A stretch of 64,000 nt of DNA from Phycisphaeraceae bacterium (GTDB lineage Bacteria > Planctomycetota > Phycisphaerae > Phycisphaerales > UBA1924): the NCBI GenBank assembly GCA_015200025.1, contig CP054186.1, positions 1,736,001-1,800,000 on the forward strand, given 5' to 3'. The translations under genes and the position numbers were made by a program. The notes below the pieces were generated by a model, which saw nothing but the letters and a program-made list of their open reading frames with translations, made no database searches and was not told the origin of the DNA. Positions 8,618 through 18,194 of the stretch are shown in pieces; position 1 is the stretch's first letter, and each line of letters begins with the position of its first letter.

Positions 8618-11600
8618 CTAACCCGCCCCTCCCGCGGGGCACAAACGCTTGCGCAGGACGCTCAACAGGGTGTCGGGTTCGAGGTACTTCTCGGGGAGGC
8701 GGAGGTAGACCTCGTGCAGCGTGGCCGGGGGCTTGACGGGCAGCACGCTCACGCGCGACTCGATGGCCTTGGACATCCCCGGGGGCGTGGCGCTCAGGGC
8801 CGCCGCGAGGGGGGCGGGGTCCTTGGCCATGAACACCACGTCCTTGTCGCGGATGGTGCAGGTCTTGACGCCCAATCGGGCGAGGGCGACGCGGAGTTGG
8901 GCGGCCAGCAGCAGGCGGGTGACGGGCCGCGGGGGGTCGCCGTAGGCCTGCGCGAGGTTCTCGCGGACTTTGGCGAGTTCCTCGTCGGACGAGGCGACGG
9001 CGATCCGCCGGTACGCCTCCAGCCGGCGCGCGTCGCTGGGGATGTACCCTTTGGGGATCGTCCACCCCAGCCCGATCTCCAGGCTGCTCCCGCTCGCGGC
9101 GGGCGGCGCGGGCTCGTGGGTCAGGTCGCGGACGGCCCCGGCCAAGAGGGCGCAGTACATCTCGTACCCCACCGCCGCGATGTGCCCGCTCTGCTCGGGG
9201 CCCAGGATGTTCCCCGCCCCTCGGATCTCCAGGTCCCGCATCGCGATCTTGAACCCCGCCCCCAGCATCGCGTACCGCTCGATCGCGGCGAGCCGCTTGC
9301 GGGCCTGCTCCGTGGGCATCCGGTCCTCGGGCATCAGCAGGTAGCAGTACGCCCGGTGCTTGCTCCGGCCCACGCGCCCGCGCAGCTGATGCAGCTCCGC
9401 CAGCCCGAACCGGTCCGCGTCCCGGATGATCATCGTGTTCGCCGTCGGGATGTCGATCCCGCTCTCGATGATCGTCGTACAGACGAGGATGTCGGCCTCC
9501 CGCCGGACGAACTTCAGCATCACCTCCTCGAGCGCCTCGCCCTCCATCTGCCCGTGACCGAACACCACGCGCGCTCCGGGCGCCAGCGAGGCGACGCGCT
9601 CGGCGACCTCGCGGATGTCGTGCACCCGGTTATGCACGTAGAACACCTGCCCCTCGCGGGCCAGCTCACGCTCGATCGCGTGCTTGACCCGCCGCTCGTT
9701 ATACGGGATCACCTCCGTCACGATCGCGCGACGGTCCACCGGCGGGGTCGTCAGGTTGCTGATATCCCGCAGCCCCAGCAGCGACATGTGGAGCGTCCGA
9801 GGGATGGGCGTCGCCGACAGGGTCAGGATGTCCGCCGTCAGCCTCAGCCGAAGCAGACGCTCCTTGTGCTCGACCCCGAACCGCTGCTCCTCGTCGATGA
9901 CCACGAGCCCGAGGTCCGCGAATCGCACGTCCTCCGACAGGAGCCGGTGCGTCCCGATCAGCACGTCCACCCGCCCCGCCGCCGCGTCGGCGAGCACCCG
10001 CCGGACCTCCGCCGGCTCGCGGAACCGCGTCACCGCCTCGACGCGGAAGGGGTACCCCGCGAACCGGGCGCGGAACGTCCGCCCGTGCTGCTCGGCCAGC
10101 ACCGTCGTCGGCACGAGGACCGCGGCTTGCTTCCCGAACTCGACGGCCTTGAACGCCGCCCGGATCGCCAGCTCCGTCTTCCCGAACCCCACGTCCCCGC
10201 AGATCAGACGGTCCATCGGGCGTGCCCGGCTCATGTCCGTCTTGATCGACGCCAGCGCGGTCAGCTGGTCCTCGGTCTCCTCGTAGGGGAACGCCGCCTC
10301 GAACTCCTTCTGCCACGCGGTGTCCGCGGGGAACGCCACCCCGGGCAGGTGCTCGCGCGCCGCTCGGACCCGGAGCAACTCGCCCGCCAGGTCGCGGACG
10401 CTCTCGGCGACCCGCTCTTTCTGCCCCTTCCACCGCTGCCCGCCGAGGGTCGAGAGCGGCGGCGCCCCCTTGAAACCCCCGACATACTTCTGCACCAGGT
10501 CGATCTGCGTCGCCGGGACGTACAGCTTGCTCTTGCCCGCGAACTCGAGGACCAGGTACTCCTCGGCGTCCAGCTCACGCTTCGCCCGCAGCGGGTTGGA
10601 CGAGCCCGGGAGATCCCGGGGCTTCATCATCGACAGGCCCGCCAGCCTCGCCACCCCGTGGTCCGCGTGCACCACGTAATCCCCGACGGTCAGGTCGAGG
10701 AACGTATCCATGGCCCGCGCGGCCCCGACGGACGTCCTCCGCCGACCCGCCGTGAACCGCCCGAGCAGCTCGTGGTACGGGACGAGCGAGATCACCCCCG
10801 ACCCCCCGCCGCCCCCCCCCTCGTCCCACCCGAACCCTTCGTGCAGGTACACGAGGCCCACGTCGATCCTCGACGCCGCGTCCGGGATGAACTGCGCGAT
10901 CAGCTCGCCCGCCCGCTGCGCCTCGCCCGCGTTCTCGCAGCCGAGCACCGCGCGGCCCGCCCGGGCCAGGGTCGCCAGCTCGCCGAAGGCCTCCGTGGTG
11001 TCCTTGGAGAACGGCGGGAGGTTCGAGCACGGCAGGTCGAACCGGCGATCCGCCGAGGCCGAGCCCGCGCTGAACCGGTTGATCTCCGCGACGGCGTGGC
11101 ACGCCCGCTGGAGCGACGCGAGCACCGCCGGCGGGCCGTATACCCCGCGCTCGTCACGCAATCGCTCGTGGTACCCGCGGGCCTGCTCGACAACCTCCGC
11201 GAGCTCGCTGATGACCCCCAGCGTCCCGGGGGGCAAGAGGTCGAGCGCCTGAACGCCCGCGCCCGCGAGGAACGCGCCGGGGTCGGCGCGGACGAGCTCG
11301 GCCGACGGAATCGCGCGGTCCGAACCCATCGTGTCCAGGTCGATCTCGGTGACCTTCTCGACGGTGTCCCCGAAGAAATCAAGCCGGACCGGCGCCGCCG
11401 CCCCACCGGGGGGGAAGACGTCCACGATCCCGCCTCGGACCGCGAAGTCTCCCGGCTCCTCGACCGCCTCAGTCCTCCGGTAGCCCGACCCTTCGAGCCA
11501 ACGCACCAGGTCCGAGGGCGAGCACGTGTCGCCCGCGGCGACCGACCGCGACAGGTCGTCGAGCGATTCCCGCGGCGGGGCGCTCTGCATCAGGGCCTGG

Positions 11601-12052
11601 ATCGGGCAGGCCAGCACCATCGCCCGAGATCCCTCCCCGCCGACCTCGCCACGCACCAGCCCACGCACCACCGACAACCGCTCGGCGAACAGGTCCAGCG
11701 CCATCGCGCTCTCCCCGGGCAGCGCCTCGAGCGCGGGGAATCGACGGGCCTCCACGCCCGACGCCAACAACTCTTCAACGGCCTGGTCGGCCTCATCGAG
11801 GTGCGCGAGCACCAGCACCACCGATCGGCCCGTCAACCGGCACAACGCGCCCGCGATCAGATGCGTGGCCGACCCGGAGGCCCCCGAAGCGACGGTGCGC
11901 ACGCGCGCGGACATCGCGCGGGCCAGGTCGTGGATGACCGGGCTTGACGAGAGCCGCGCAACCAAATCCAGGCGCGACGTCATGATCACCCCCGGCCCGG
12001 GGTCGGGCGCCGGCACATCCGCCGCGGCCCGCTCACCGCCGAGGGCGGTCAT
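8618..12052 (-). CDS. mfd: Transcription-repair coupling factor Mfd
   Basis: The 1144-residue protein matches the usual Mfd length. It has an N-terminal UvrB-homology region, an RNA polymerase-interacting domain around VGDYVVHADHGVARLAG, a RecG-like translocase with Walker A GDVGFGKTE (619-627) and DEEQ box (720-723), and a C-terminal TRCF domain. Mfd pushes stalled RNA polymerase off lesions and recruits UvrA. A glycine run (GGGGGG) inserted before the RID is coded by a C-rich homopolymer near 10800-10820. An alternative ATG lies at 11983. It starts 9 bp after the HhH gene stop. Confidence 0.96.
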   Translation of the reverse strand: MTALGGERAAADVPAPDPGPGVIMTSRLDLVARLSSSPVIHDLARAMSARVRTVASGASGSATHLIAGALCRLTGRSVVLVLAHLDEADQAVEELLASGVEARRFPALEALPGESAMALDLFAERLSVVRGLVRGEVGGEGSRAMVLACPIQALMQSAPPRESLDDLSRSVAAGDTCSPSDLVRWLEGSGYRRTEAVEEPGDFAVRGGIVDVFPPGGAAAPVRLDFFGDTVEKVTEIDLDTMGSDRAIPSAELVRADPGAFLAGAGVQALDLLPPGTLGVISELAEVVEQARGYHERLRDERGVYGPPAVLASLQRACHAVAEINRFSAGSASADRRFDLPCSNLPPFSKDTTEAFGELATLARAGRAVLGCENAGEAQRAGELIAQFIPDAASRIDVGLVYLHEGFGWDEGGGGGGSGVISLVPYHELLGRFTAGRRRTSVGAARAMDTFLDLTVGDYVVHADHGVARLAGLSMMKPRDLPGSSNPLRAKRELDAEEYLVLEFAGKSKLYVPATQIDLVQKYVGGFKGAPPLSTLGGQRWKGQKERVAESVRDLAGELLRVRAAREHLPGVAFPADTAWQKEFEAAFPYEETEDQLTALASIKTDMSRARPMDRLICGDVGFGKTELAIRAAFKAVEFGKQAAVLVPTTVLAEQHGRTFRARFAGYPFRVEAVTRFREPAEVRRVLADAAAGRVDVLIGTHRLLSEDVRFADLGLVVIDEEQRFGVEHKERLLRLRLTADILTLSATPIPRTLHMSLLGLRDISNLTTPPVDRRAIVTEVIPYNERRVKHAIERELAREGQVFYVHNRVHDIREVAERVASLAPGARVVFGHGQMEGEALEEVMLKFVRREADILVCTTIIESGIDIPTANTMIIRDADRFGLAELHQLRGRVGRSKHRAYCYLLMPEDRMPTEQARKRLAAIERYAMLGAGFKIAMRDLEIRGAGNILGPEQSGHIAAVGYEMYCALLAGAVRDLTHEPAPPAASGSSLEIGLGWTIPKGYIPSDARRLEAYRRIAVASSDEELAKVRENLAQAYGDPPRPVTRLLLAAQLRVALARLGVKTCTIRDKDVVFMAKDPAPLAAALSATPPGMSKAIESRVSVLPVKPPATLHEVYLRLPEKYLEPDTLLSVLRKRLCPAGGAG

Positions 12053-12061
12053 CGTATTCGA

Positions 12062-12568
12062 TCACTCGACGCGGACCAGAGGCCGAAGACGCTCGACCGT
12101 CTTGGGGCCGATCCGGGGGACCTTGTCAAGGTCGCTCACCGTCCGGAACGGGCCGCTCGCGGCCCGGTACTCCACGATCGCCGCCGCCAGCGACGGGCCG
12201 ATGCCCGGGAGCAGTTGCAGTTCCGTCGAGGTCGCGGTGTTGATATTGAGCCGCCCGCCCACCGCCACGGGCGCCGCCGCCTCGCCCGATAGACGCGCGG
12301 GGGCCCGCTCGGCCTCGGCCTCGCCGGTGGCCGGAGGAAGATCCGGCGAAAGGTCCCGGATCGGCGGCCCGGCGAGAGGCTCGGCCGCAGGAGGCGGTGG
12401 TTGGCGGATCATCAGCGTCGTCGGCCGAGTCGCGGTAGTTCGTTCGGCGGGGGTCCGCGACGTGAGCGACCAGACCATCCCGACGGCGGAGGCCCCGCCG
12501 AGAAAGCCGATGGCCGCCCACTTGGGTGCGCCGCCGAGTGCCCTGGGTGGTGTGGTCGGTCCCGTCAC
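12062..12568 (-). CDS. ComEA-like helix-hairpin-helix protein, membrane-anchored
   Basis: The 168-residue product has an N-terminal transmembrane anchor (WAAIGFLGGASAVGMVWSLT), a Pro/Ala-rich linker, and a C-terminal double HhH DNA-binding domain (LNINTATSTELQLLPGIGPSLAAAIVEYR ... VPRIGPKTVERLRPL). ComEA-type proteins bind DNA at the cell envelope during natural transformation, but many HhH proteins of this form have no proven uptake role. The GTG at 12568 was chosen because it keeps the anchor and follows the upstream stop. A TATAAT hexamer lies 10-15 bp before it. Neighbours do not include other competence genes. Confidence 0.8.
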   Translation of the reverse strand: MTGPTTPPRALGGAPKWAAIGFLGGASAVGMVWSLTSRTPAERTTATRPTTLMIRQPPPPAAEPLAGPPIRDLSPDLPPATGEAEAERAPARLSGEAAAPVAVGGRLNINTATSTELQLLPGIGPSLAAAIVEYRAASGPFRTVSDLDKVPRIGPKTVERLRPLVRVE

Positions 12569-12577
12569 GCGAGAGAC

Positions 12578-12605
12578 ATTATAACGGGAGTTTAGAACTG
12601 ACCAA
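12578..12605 (-). promoter_or_regulatory. Candidate promoter for the HhH-mfd-DUF3592 run
   Basis: On the minus strand TTGGTC (12600-12605) and a perfect TATAAT (12578-12583) are separated by 16 bp. They overlap the end of the GH10-like gene. Predicted transcription would start within a few bases of the GTG at 12568, giving a nearly leaderless mRNA. Confidence 0.6.
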
Positions 12606-14298
12606 GCCCGGGGATCCCGCCGGGCACCCGTGCTTCTTTGATCGCCTGGCGGACCTGGATCACCCGCTGGAGGGCCGGCTTGGGGGTCCCCGTGGCCGAG
12701 CACAGCCCGCCGCCCGGCATCTCGGTGAACGCGCCGGGGGCCGCGTCGGCCAGCATCTGCCAGCACACGCTCTGGACGAAGGGTTTCGCCGCCGCGAGGG
12801 TCAGCGCCTGCGTCGCCCAGTCCGCCTGCGTCTGCTCGCTCCACGCCGAACGCCACGCCCCGGGCTCGAACAGCTCCTCCTCGATCGCCGCGGCTTCGGA
12901 CGGGACGCTGGGGACGCCCAGGGCGGTGACCGCCAGCGGCCTCTGGAACGCCGCGTAGCGGTCCAGCAGGGCCGACAGCGTCATCAAGTCGCGCGTCGAC
13001 CGCCCGGGCTCGGGCTGCCCCATCTGAAGGCGGATCCCCAGGGCGTCGATGTTGAGCCCCACCTGGATCAGCGCGTCCGCGTACACCAGCGGCGGGAGCG
13101 ACTTGCGCGACCGTGCGTGGTACTCCCCCCACGGCTGGGCGACCTCGAGCTGCAGCCTCGCCCCGGGGTGAACCTTGCGCACCACCGCCACCGCCACACG
13201 CGTCAGATCGATCACCTGGTCGGGCGTCAGCTTGATATCCGCGTTGACGTGGAGCCCCCCGGCCACGGTCCAACGCACCACCGTCCGCCGGTACCGCGTC
13301 ACGACCTGCTGCAGGTGCTCAACGACCAGCTCCCGCAGCGTCTCGTAGTCGTTCTCCCAAATATACAGCCAGTCCGGGACGCACCCCGCGCGGAAATCCA
13401 GCAACGGGCCCGCGACCACCGGCATCTTCGCGTTCCGAACCGCCCACTCGATCCAGCGGTCCGTCCCCGCGAAGGCGTACTTGCCCTCCGCCGGCTCCAT
13501 CTCGCTCCACCGCATCGGGACTGTGATGAAATCCGCCGCCAGCGACGCCGCCCGCAGCAGCGGCTCCGTGAACGAGGACGGGTCCACCGCCACCCCGATC
13601 GCCGGCACGCCCGGGAGCGTGACCCCCGTCGCGCTCGCCAGCGCGATGGCCGCCCCCGGCGACGGCGTCTCCGCCGTGATCTTCGTGTAGTGACGCACCG
13701 CCTCGGTGTACGCCCGCCCCGACACCCGGTCCGGCAGGCTCTTCTCCGCCTCCGCGATCGTCAGCCTCTCCCCCGCGTCGATGCTCAGGGCCAGCGCCTG
13801 CAACGCCAGCCGGTCCGCACGGCCCGGCGCCCGGTCGTCGGTCTCTCGCCAGGCCACCAGCGCCCGGGTGAACATCTGCCGGGCCGTCTCGAACTGCTTG
13901 AACACCGGGTCGCCCTCGCCCCGGTCAAAGAGCCCCCATTCCTCCAGTTTGTTGAGGAACAGCATGATCTGCCGACGCGCCAGCTCCAGCGACAGCAGAT
14001 ACACCTCTTCGCGCTGCGGGAGCAACGCCGTCTGGAGCGTCAGCAGACCCAGCGGGTGCCCCCCGTTGCGCAACGGGAGCCCGGCCGACGCCAAGACTTC
14101 GGGGTCCGGCGCGGGCGCCTCGATCTGCACGCACAACCCGGTGGACTCGGGCGTCGGACGCTCCACCACGATCATCCCTTCGCCCGCGGTGATCGAGGCC
14201 TGGATCGGCAACTCATCGGGCCCGAAGGCGTGGGCGTGGCGGAGCGAGAAGCCCGTCGCGGGTCGTCCCTGGGTGTCGAAAACGGCGAATCGGAGCAT
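12592..14298 (-). CDS. GH10 (xylanase)-fold protein lacking both catalytic glutamates
   Basis: The 568-residue protein has a beta-rich N-terminal half and a GH10-like TIM barrel from about residue 220. Recognisable GH10 landmarks are VPMRWSEMEPAEGKYAFAGTDRWIEWA and the later VPDWL. However, the acid/base site WDVVNE reads WTVAGG (343-348), with Gly348 in place of Glu. The nucleophile site TEL reads TAL, with Ala459. Xylanase activity is therefore unlikely; carbohydrate binding or a structural role is more plausible. No signal peptide is seen. It is the first gene of the leftward run ending in DUF3592. Confidence 0.72.
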   Translation of the reverse strand: MLRFAVFDTQGRPATGFSLRHAHAFGPDELPIQASITAGEGMIVVERPTPESTGLCVQIEAPAPDPEVLASAGLPLRNGGHPLGLLTLQTALLPQREEVYLLSLELARRQIMLFLNKLEEWGLFDRGEGDPVFKQFETARQMFTRALVAWRETDDRAPGRADRLALQALALSIDAGERLTIAEAEKSLPDRVSGRAYTEAVRHYTKITAETPSPGAAIALASATGVTLPGVPAIGVAVDPSSFTEPLLRAASLAADFITVPMRWSEMEPAEGKYAFAGTDRWIEWAVRNAKMPVVAGPLLDFRAGCVPDWLYIWENDYETLRELVVEHLQQVVTRYRRTVVRWTVAGGLHVNADIKLTPDQVIDLTRVAVAVVRKVHPGARLQLEVAQPWGEYHARSRKSLPPLVYADALIQVGLNIDALGIRLQMGQPEPGRSTRDLMTLSALLDRYAAFQRPLAVTALGVPSVPSEAAAIEEELFEPGAWRSAWSEQTQADWATQALTLAAAKPFVQSVCWQMLADAAPGAFTEMPGGGLCSATGTPKPALQRVIQVRQAIKEARVPGGIPGLGQF

Positions 14299-14464
14299 GA
14301 ATAGGAGGTCCCTGATTCGCCGACGGGCCGCTCCCTGGCGAAACCGTATTGTCCCCGCGGGCCGATCCGACGCAACCCGGCCCCCCCCGCCCGCCGCGCG
14401 ATTCTAACCGACGATCCGGGGGGAAGACTCCCGCGGCCTCCCGGGGGGCAATACTTGATCGCCC

Positions 14465-15439
14465 ATGCACCCCTCGCCCAACACGCGTCCCACACGGGCC
14501 GACCCGGGCCCCGATTCCCCGGTCATGGAAACCCGGGTCAACCTCCCCCTGATCCGCCGCGGGAAAGTCCGCGATGTTTTTTCGCTCCCCTCCGGGGGTT
14601 CGTCCCCGAGGCTCCTGCTCGTGGCCTCCGACCGGATTTCCGCGTTCGACGTCGTCATGCCCACGCCCATCCCGGGCAAGGGCCGCCTCCTGACCGAGAT
14701 CTCGCTCTTCTGGCTCCGGTTCATCGAGCAACGCGGGATCGTCCAGACCCACCTGCTCTCGGGCGACGCCGCCGACATCCCCGACGCCGCCCTGACCCCC
14801 GGCGGGACCACCCGCGAACAACTCGCGGGACGCGTCATGATCGGGCGGACCTGCCGCGTCATCCCCATCGAGTGCGTCGTCCGGGGGTACCTCGAAGGAT
14901 CGGGCTGGCGAGAATACAAAGCCACCGGGCGGGTCTGCGGCGTGCCGCTGCCCTCGGGGCTCGCCCAGTGCGACCGCCTCCCCGAACCCATCTTCACACC
15001 CGCCACCAAAGAAGAGCAAGGCCGGCACGACGAGAACATCACCTTCGAGCACGCCGGCGACCTCGTCGGGCGGCCGCTCATGGACACCCTCCGACGGATC
15101 AGCCTCGCGATCTACCGAGAAGCCTCGGCCCACGCGGCCTCGCGCGGGGTCATCATCGCCGACACCAAGTTCGAGTTCGGGATCGCCGAGGGGGTCGAAG
15201 GACCGATCCTGATCGACGAGGCCTTGACGCCCGACAGTTCACGCTTCTGGCCGGCCGAGCGCTATGCCCCGGGCCGGGCGCAGGAGAGTTTCGACAAGCA
15301 GTTCCTCCGCGAATGGCTCGAGGCCCAGGTCGCCGCCGGACGGTGGGACAAGGCCTCCCCCGGGCCCGAACTCCCCGAGCCCGTGGTGAGCGGGACCGCG
15401 GCCCGGTACCGCCTGGCACGCGATCGCCTGTGCGGTTGA
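14465..15439 (+). CDS. purC: Phosphoribosylaminoimidazole-succinocarboxamide synthase (SAICAR synthetase)
   Basis: The 324-residue enzyme joins CAIR and aspartate using ATP in purine biosynthesis. Diagnostic segments are RRGKVRDVF, SDRISAFDVVMP, IECVVRGYLEGSGW, TPATKEEQGRHDENI, DTKFEFG and DEALTPDSSRFWP. An ATG at 14465 gives a 20-residue disordered leader; the internal ATG at 14525 (METRVNLP) is an equally possible start. It is a stand-alone purine gene, followed 40 bp later by a PhoU-like gene. Confidence 0.95.
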   Translation: MHPSPNTRPTRADPGPDSPVMETRVNLPLIRRGKVRDVFSLPSGGSSPRLLLVASDRISAFDVVMPTPIPGKGRLLTEISLFWLRFIEQRGIVQTHLLSGDAADIPDAALTPGGTTREQLAGRVMIGRTCRVIPIECVVRGYLEGSGWREYKATGRVCGVPLPSGLAQCDRLPEPIFTPATKEEQGRHDENITFEHAGDLVGRPLMDTLRRISLAIYREASAHAASRGVIIADTKFEFGIAEGVEGPILIDEALTPDSSRFWPAERYAPGRAQESFDKQFLREWLEAQVAAGRWDKASPGPELPEPVVSGTAARYRLARDRLCG

Positions 15440-15479
15440 GTATGCTTGAGCACCGGGACGAACGCCCCGCGACACTATC

Positions 15480-16298
15480 ATGACCGAACACGACAGCCAG
15501 CCCGAGCCCGGTTCGCCCGACCCGACCGACGAGACCCCGACCGGGAACCCGCGTGACCCGCGGTACACATTCGATCGACGCATCGTCCACCTCCGACGCC
15601 GGCTCGTCCGAGAGGCCACCCAGGCCATCGGGATGCTCGAGAACGCCCTGGACGCGCTCTGGTCGCTCGACGTCGAGGCCGCCAAGAGGGTCCGCGCCGA
15701 GGACGACCTCGTCGACCGCGAAGAGGTCGCCATCGAGGAAGAGGCGTACTCGATCCTCGCGCTCCAGCACGCATTCGCCCGCGATTTCAGGCTGATTACT
15801 TTCGTCCTCAAGGTCAACTCCGACATCGAGCGCGTCGCCGATCACGCCGTCTCGATCGCCAAGTGCGCCCTGCGGATCGCCAAGCAATGCCCCCCCGGGG
15901 TGGTCCCGCCCTGGCCCACCGCCCTCCGCGAACTGGGCGCCAGGGTCCCCATGCTCTGCCACGACCTCATGCGCTCCGTGCTCGACGAGAACCCCGAGGC
16001 GGCCACCGCCCTCGTCCACGCCGATCAGGTCATCGACAAGCTCGACCGCCGGCTCTTCGACGAGGTCGTCGAGATGGTCCGCGACGACGGCCGGCACGAC
16101 ACCGGCGTCGCGATCGGCCTCCTCGTCTCCCGGGTCGGACGCGAGCTCGAACGCGTCGGGGACCTCATGACCAACATCGCCGAGGACCTGGTCTACCTCG
16201 CCACCGGGAAGATCATCCGCCACAAGGAACGCAAGAACGTCGCGCCCGCGAGCCCGCCCGCATCCCCCGGGGGCGATCCCCCTCACCTCGGGTCTTGA
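15480..16298 (+). CDS. PhoU-family phosphate signalling protein
   Basis: The 272-residue helical protein contains two PhoU repeats. The first has AKRVRAEDDLVDREEVAIEEEAYSI and the second has DQVIDKLDRRLFDEVVEMV ... ERVGDLMTNIAEDLVYLATG, with the Glu/Asp-rich metal-binding helices typical of the family. PhoU links the PstSCAB transporter to the PhoR kinase and represses the phosphate regulon when phosphate is plentiful. No pst or pho genes are present here. N- and C-terminal tails are disordered. Confidence 0.9.
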   Translation: MTEHDSQPEPGSPDPTDETPTGNPRDPRYTFDRRIVHLRRRLVREATQAIGMLENALDALWSLDVEAAKRVRAEDDLVDREEVAIEEEAYSILALQHAFARDFRLITFVLKVNSDIERVADHAVSIAKCALRIAKQCPPGVVPPWPTALRELGARVPMLCHDLMRSVLDENPEAATALVHADQVIDKLDRRLFDEVVEMVRDDGRHDTGVAIGLLVSRVGRELERVGDLMTNIAEDLVYLATGKIIRHKERKNVAPASPPASPGGDPPHLGS

Positions 16299-16331
16299 TC
16301 CCCTCGATCGATCCCACGGCGCCGCCCGCCG

Positions 16332-16937
16332 CTACTCAGAAGGCCGGCCCGCGGTCGGGTCTTGGCGCAGCGACGCCGTCGCCGCGCTGAACGCCGCCGA
16401 CCACGCCCTCGCCCGTGCTTCGTCCCGCGTCGCGCTGAACGCCGCCGCCATCTCGCTGGGCCCCAGCCGATCGACAAACCCGGGCGTCGCCCCCGCGAGC
16501 CGCAGCGTCGCCCCCGAGATCCGCCCGCCGCTCTCGGCCGACCCGATCGTGTCCGACGGGGTCATAAAGCCGCCCCCCGCGTACATCCCCATCTCCCCGC
16601 CCGCCAGCACGATGTGCCGGACCGTGACGGTGCTCGCCCCCGGCGCAATGGGCGTGCTCCCCGCCTTGGGCGCGATGAACAAATGGACGTGGATCAGGTG
16701 CCCGGTGTACGACCTCAGGTCCGCCCCGGGCGCGCTCGCCGATTCGGGCAGGTCCGTCAGGTAAAAATCCGCCGTGTTGCGGTCCAGCGCCCCGTACACC
16801 CGCGTCGACGGGCGCGCGGGCAGCTCCGCCCGAGACGACGTCGACACCAGCGTCACCCGGTCCACCGCCGACGTGCCGCACCCGGGCGCCAGCACGCCAG
16901 CCGCCACACACCACAACACGATCCATGCGGTACGCAT
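16332..16937 (-). CDS. Putative lipoprotein of unknown function
   Basis: The 201-residue protein has a lipoprotein signal peptide ending LAPGC (Cys20). The start at 16937 was chosen for this signal; the frame is open far upstream as a GC-rich shadow. The mature part contains a beta-rich stretch with HLIHVHLFIAPKAGSTPIAPGASTVTVRHIVLAGG and a C-terminal helical region rich in Ala/Arg. No family is recognised. It is convergent with the PhoU gene (33 bp between stops) and divergent from the next secreted protein gene. Confidence 0.72.
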   Translation of the reverse strand: MRTAWIVLWCVAAGVLAPGCGTSAVDRVTLVSTSSRAELPARPSTRVYGALDRNTADFYLTDLPESASAPGADLRSYTGHLIHVHLFIAPKAGSTPIAPGASTVTVRHIVLAGGEMGMYAGGGFMTPSDTIGSAESGGRISGATLRLAGATPGFVDRLGPSEMAAAFSATRDEARARAWSAAFSAATASLRQDPTAGRPSE

Positions 16938-17084
16938 CGGGCGAGGATACCGCCCCCAGCGGGCCCGGGACGCCGCCGCTCGGTGTTTGGGCGTAGTCGG
17001 GGAACTCAGGCCGCGCTCGTTCGTACCATCCCCTGCCGGCCGGCGCCCCTCCGCACCACGCCGTCGGCCCCCGGGGACCCCGCC

Positions 17085-18137
17085 ATGCCCCTCCGCGCCG
17101 CTCCGCTCACCGCCCTCCTCTCCGTCGCCGCCCTTACAACGCTCTCCCTCGCCCAGACCGACATCTCCTTCCGCGGCGGGAGCATCAACCGAAGCCTCTT
17201 GGGAGGCCACGGCGGGTGGTCCTCCGGCGGCGGGCTCACCATCGACGGCCGATACTCCGGCGGCAAGTGGAACCTCCACTTCAACCTCAACAACAACGCC
17301 TGGCCCTGGTCCACCGGCGTCTCCTCGGCCTCCTCCGGATACTTCATCATCCCGTCCTTCTGGGGATACCACACCGTCGCCCCCGGGCCCGGATGGGTCT
17401 GGGACGGCTTCAAGTGGCAACCCCCCGCCACCTGGCTCCCCTACCACTTCAACCGCCCCTCCGGCGTCGACGCCTGGGGACGCGTCTACACCCGCCGAGG
17501 CATCGGGCCCATCGATGGCATGGGCCCGGGCTTCGACCCCGCCCTCCTCCCCGGCGTCGGACCCGATCAGTTCCTCAAGCCCGCCCCGCCGACCGCCCCG
17601 CCGCCCCCGCCACCGCTCTCGGCCCCCGAAAAGGCCCGCCTCGCGATGAAGGCCTCCCGCCCCGCCGAGGCCATCGCCCATTGGAAAGACCACCTCGCCA
17701 AGGAGCCCGAGGACCACGCCGCCGCCCGCGTGCTCGCCTTCTGCCTCCTCGAAAACCGCGAGGTCGAGGACGCCGTCGCCCTGCTCCGCGCGGCCTACAC
17801 CAAAGACCCCGGCCTCGCCGACGCCCCGATGGACGAATCCGCCGCCGGCGTCTCGCCCTCGCGCCTCCGCGACGCCGTCACGCGAGTCGTCCCACACGCG
17901 CACAAGACCAACAGCCCCTCGAGCTGGCTCGCCGCCGCGGTCTTCATGCAGGCCGAAGGGCGGAACACCACCGCCCTCCAGATGCTCGAACGCGCCCGCA
18001 AGGCCGGGCTCGAACGCGACGTCGCCGACCGCCTCGCCGTCGCCCTCAAACCGGCCCCAAGCCCCGCCCCGCGCCCGACTCCCGTCCCACCGACACCCCA
18101 CGCCACGCCCACCGCCAAGCCCACCGCCAAGCCCTGA
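17085..18137 (+). CDS. Secreted protein with TPR-like C-terminal region
   Basis: The 350-residue product starts with a clear signal peptide (MPLRAAPLTALLSVAALTTLSLAQ). Residues 25-165 are Gly/Trp/Asn-rich with aromatic motifs (GYHTVAPGPGWVWDGFKWQPP). A proline run (APPPPPPLS) separates them from a helical segment resembling TPR or Sel1 repeats (ARLAMKASRPAEAIAHWKDHLAKEPEDHAAARVLAF). The tail is Pro/Thr/Lys-rich. It is probably exported and mediates protein contacts; no known family is identified. It lies immediately upstream of a double-hairpin repeat. Confidence 0.75.
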   Translation: MPLRAAPLTALLSVAALTTLSLAQTDISFRGGSINRSLLGGHGGWSSGGGLTIDGRYSGGKWNLHFNLNNNAWPWSTGVSSASSGYFIIPSFWGYHTVAPGPGWVWDGFKWQPPATWLPYHFNRPSGVDAWGRVYTRRGIGPIDGMGPGFDPALLPGVGPDQFLKPAPPTAPPPPPPLSAPEKARLAMKASRPAEAIAHWKDHLAKEPEDHAAARVLAFCLLENREVEDAVALLRAAYTKDPGLADAPMDESAAGVSPSRLRDAVTRVVPHAHKTNSPSSWLAAAVFMQAEGRNTTALQMLERARKAGLERDVADRLAVALKPAPSPAPRPTPVPPTPHATPTAKPTAKP

Positions 18138-18194
18138 ACCGCCGCGGTCGGCTCCCCGCTCCCATCATCCAGCTACCTGCTTTCTGCTTCCCAC

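Noticed and set aside
10800..10820. Poly-C run in mfd as a second phase-variable tract
   Set aside because: The reading frame is continuous on both sides and encodes a tolerated Gly run, so there is no sign of switching.
7388..11947. A rightward open frame of about 1500 codons opposite mfd
   Set aside because: It is the complement of mfd and DUF3592 codons with His/Arg/Pro-rich sequence; mfd is unambiguous.
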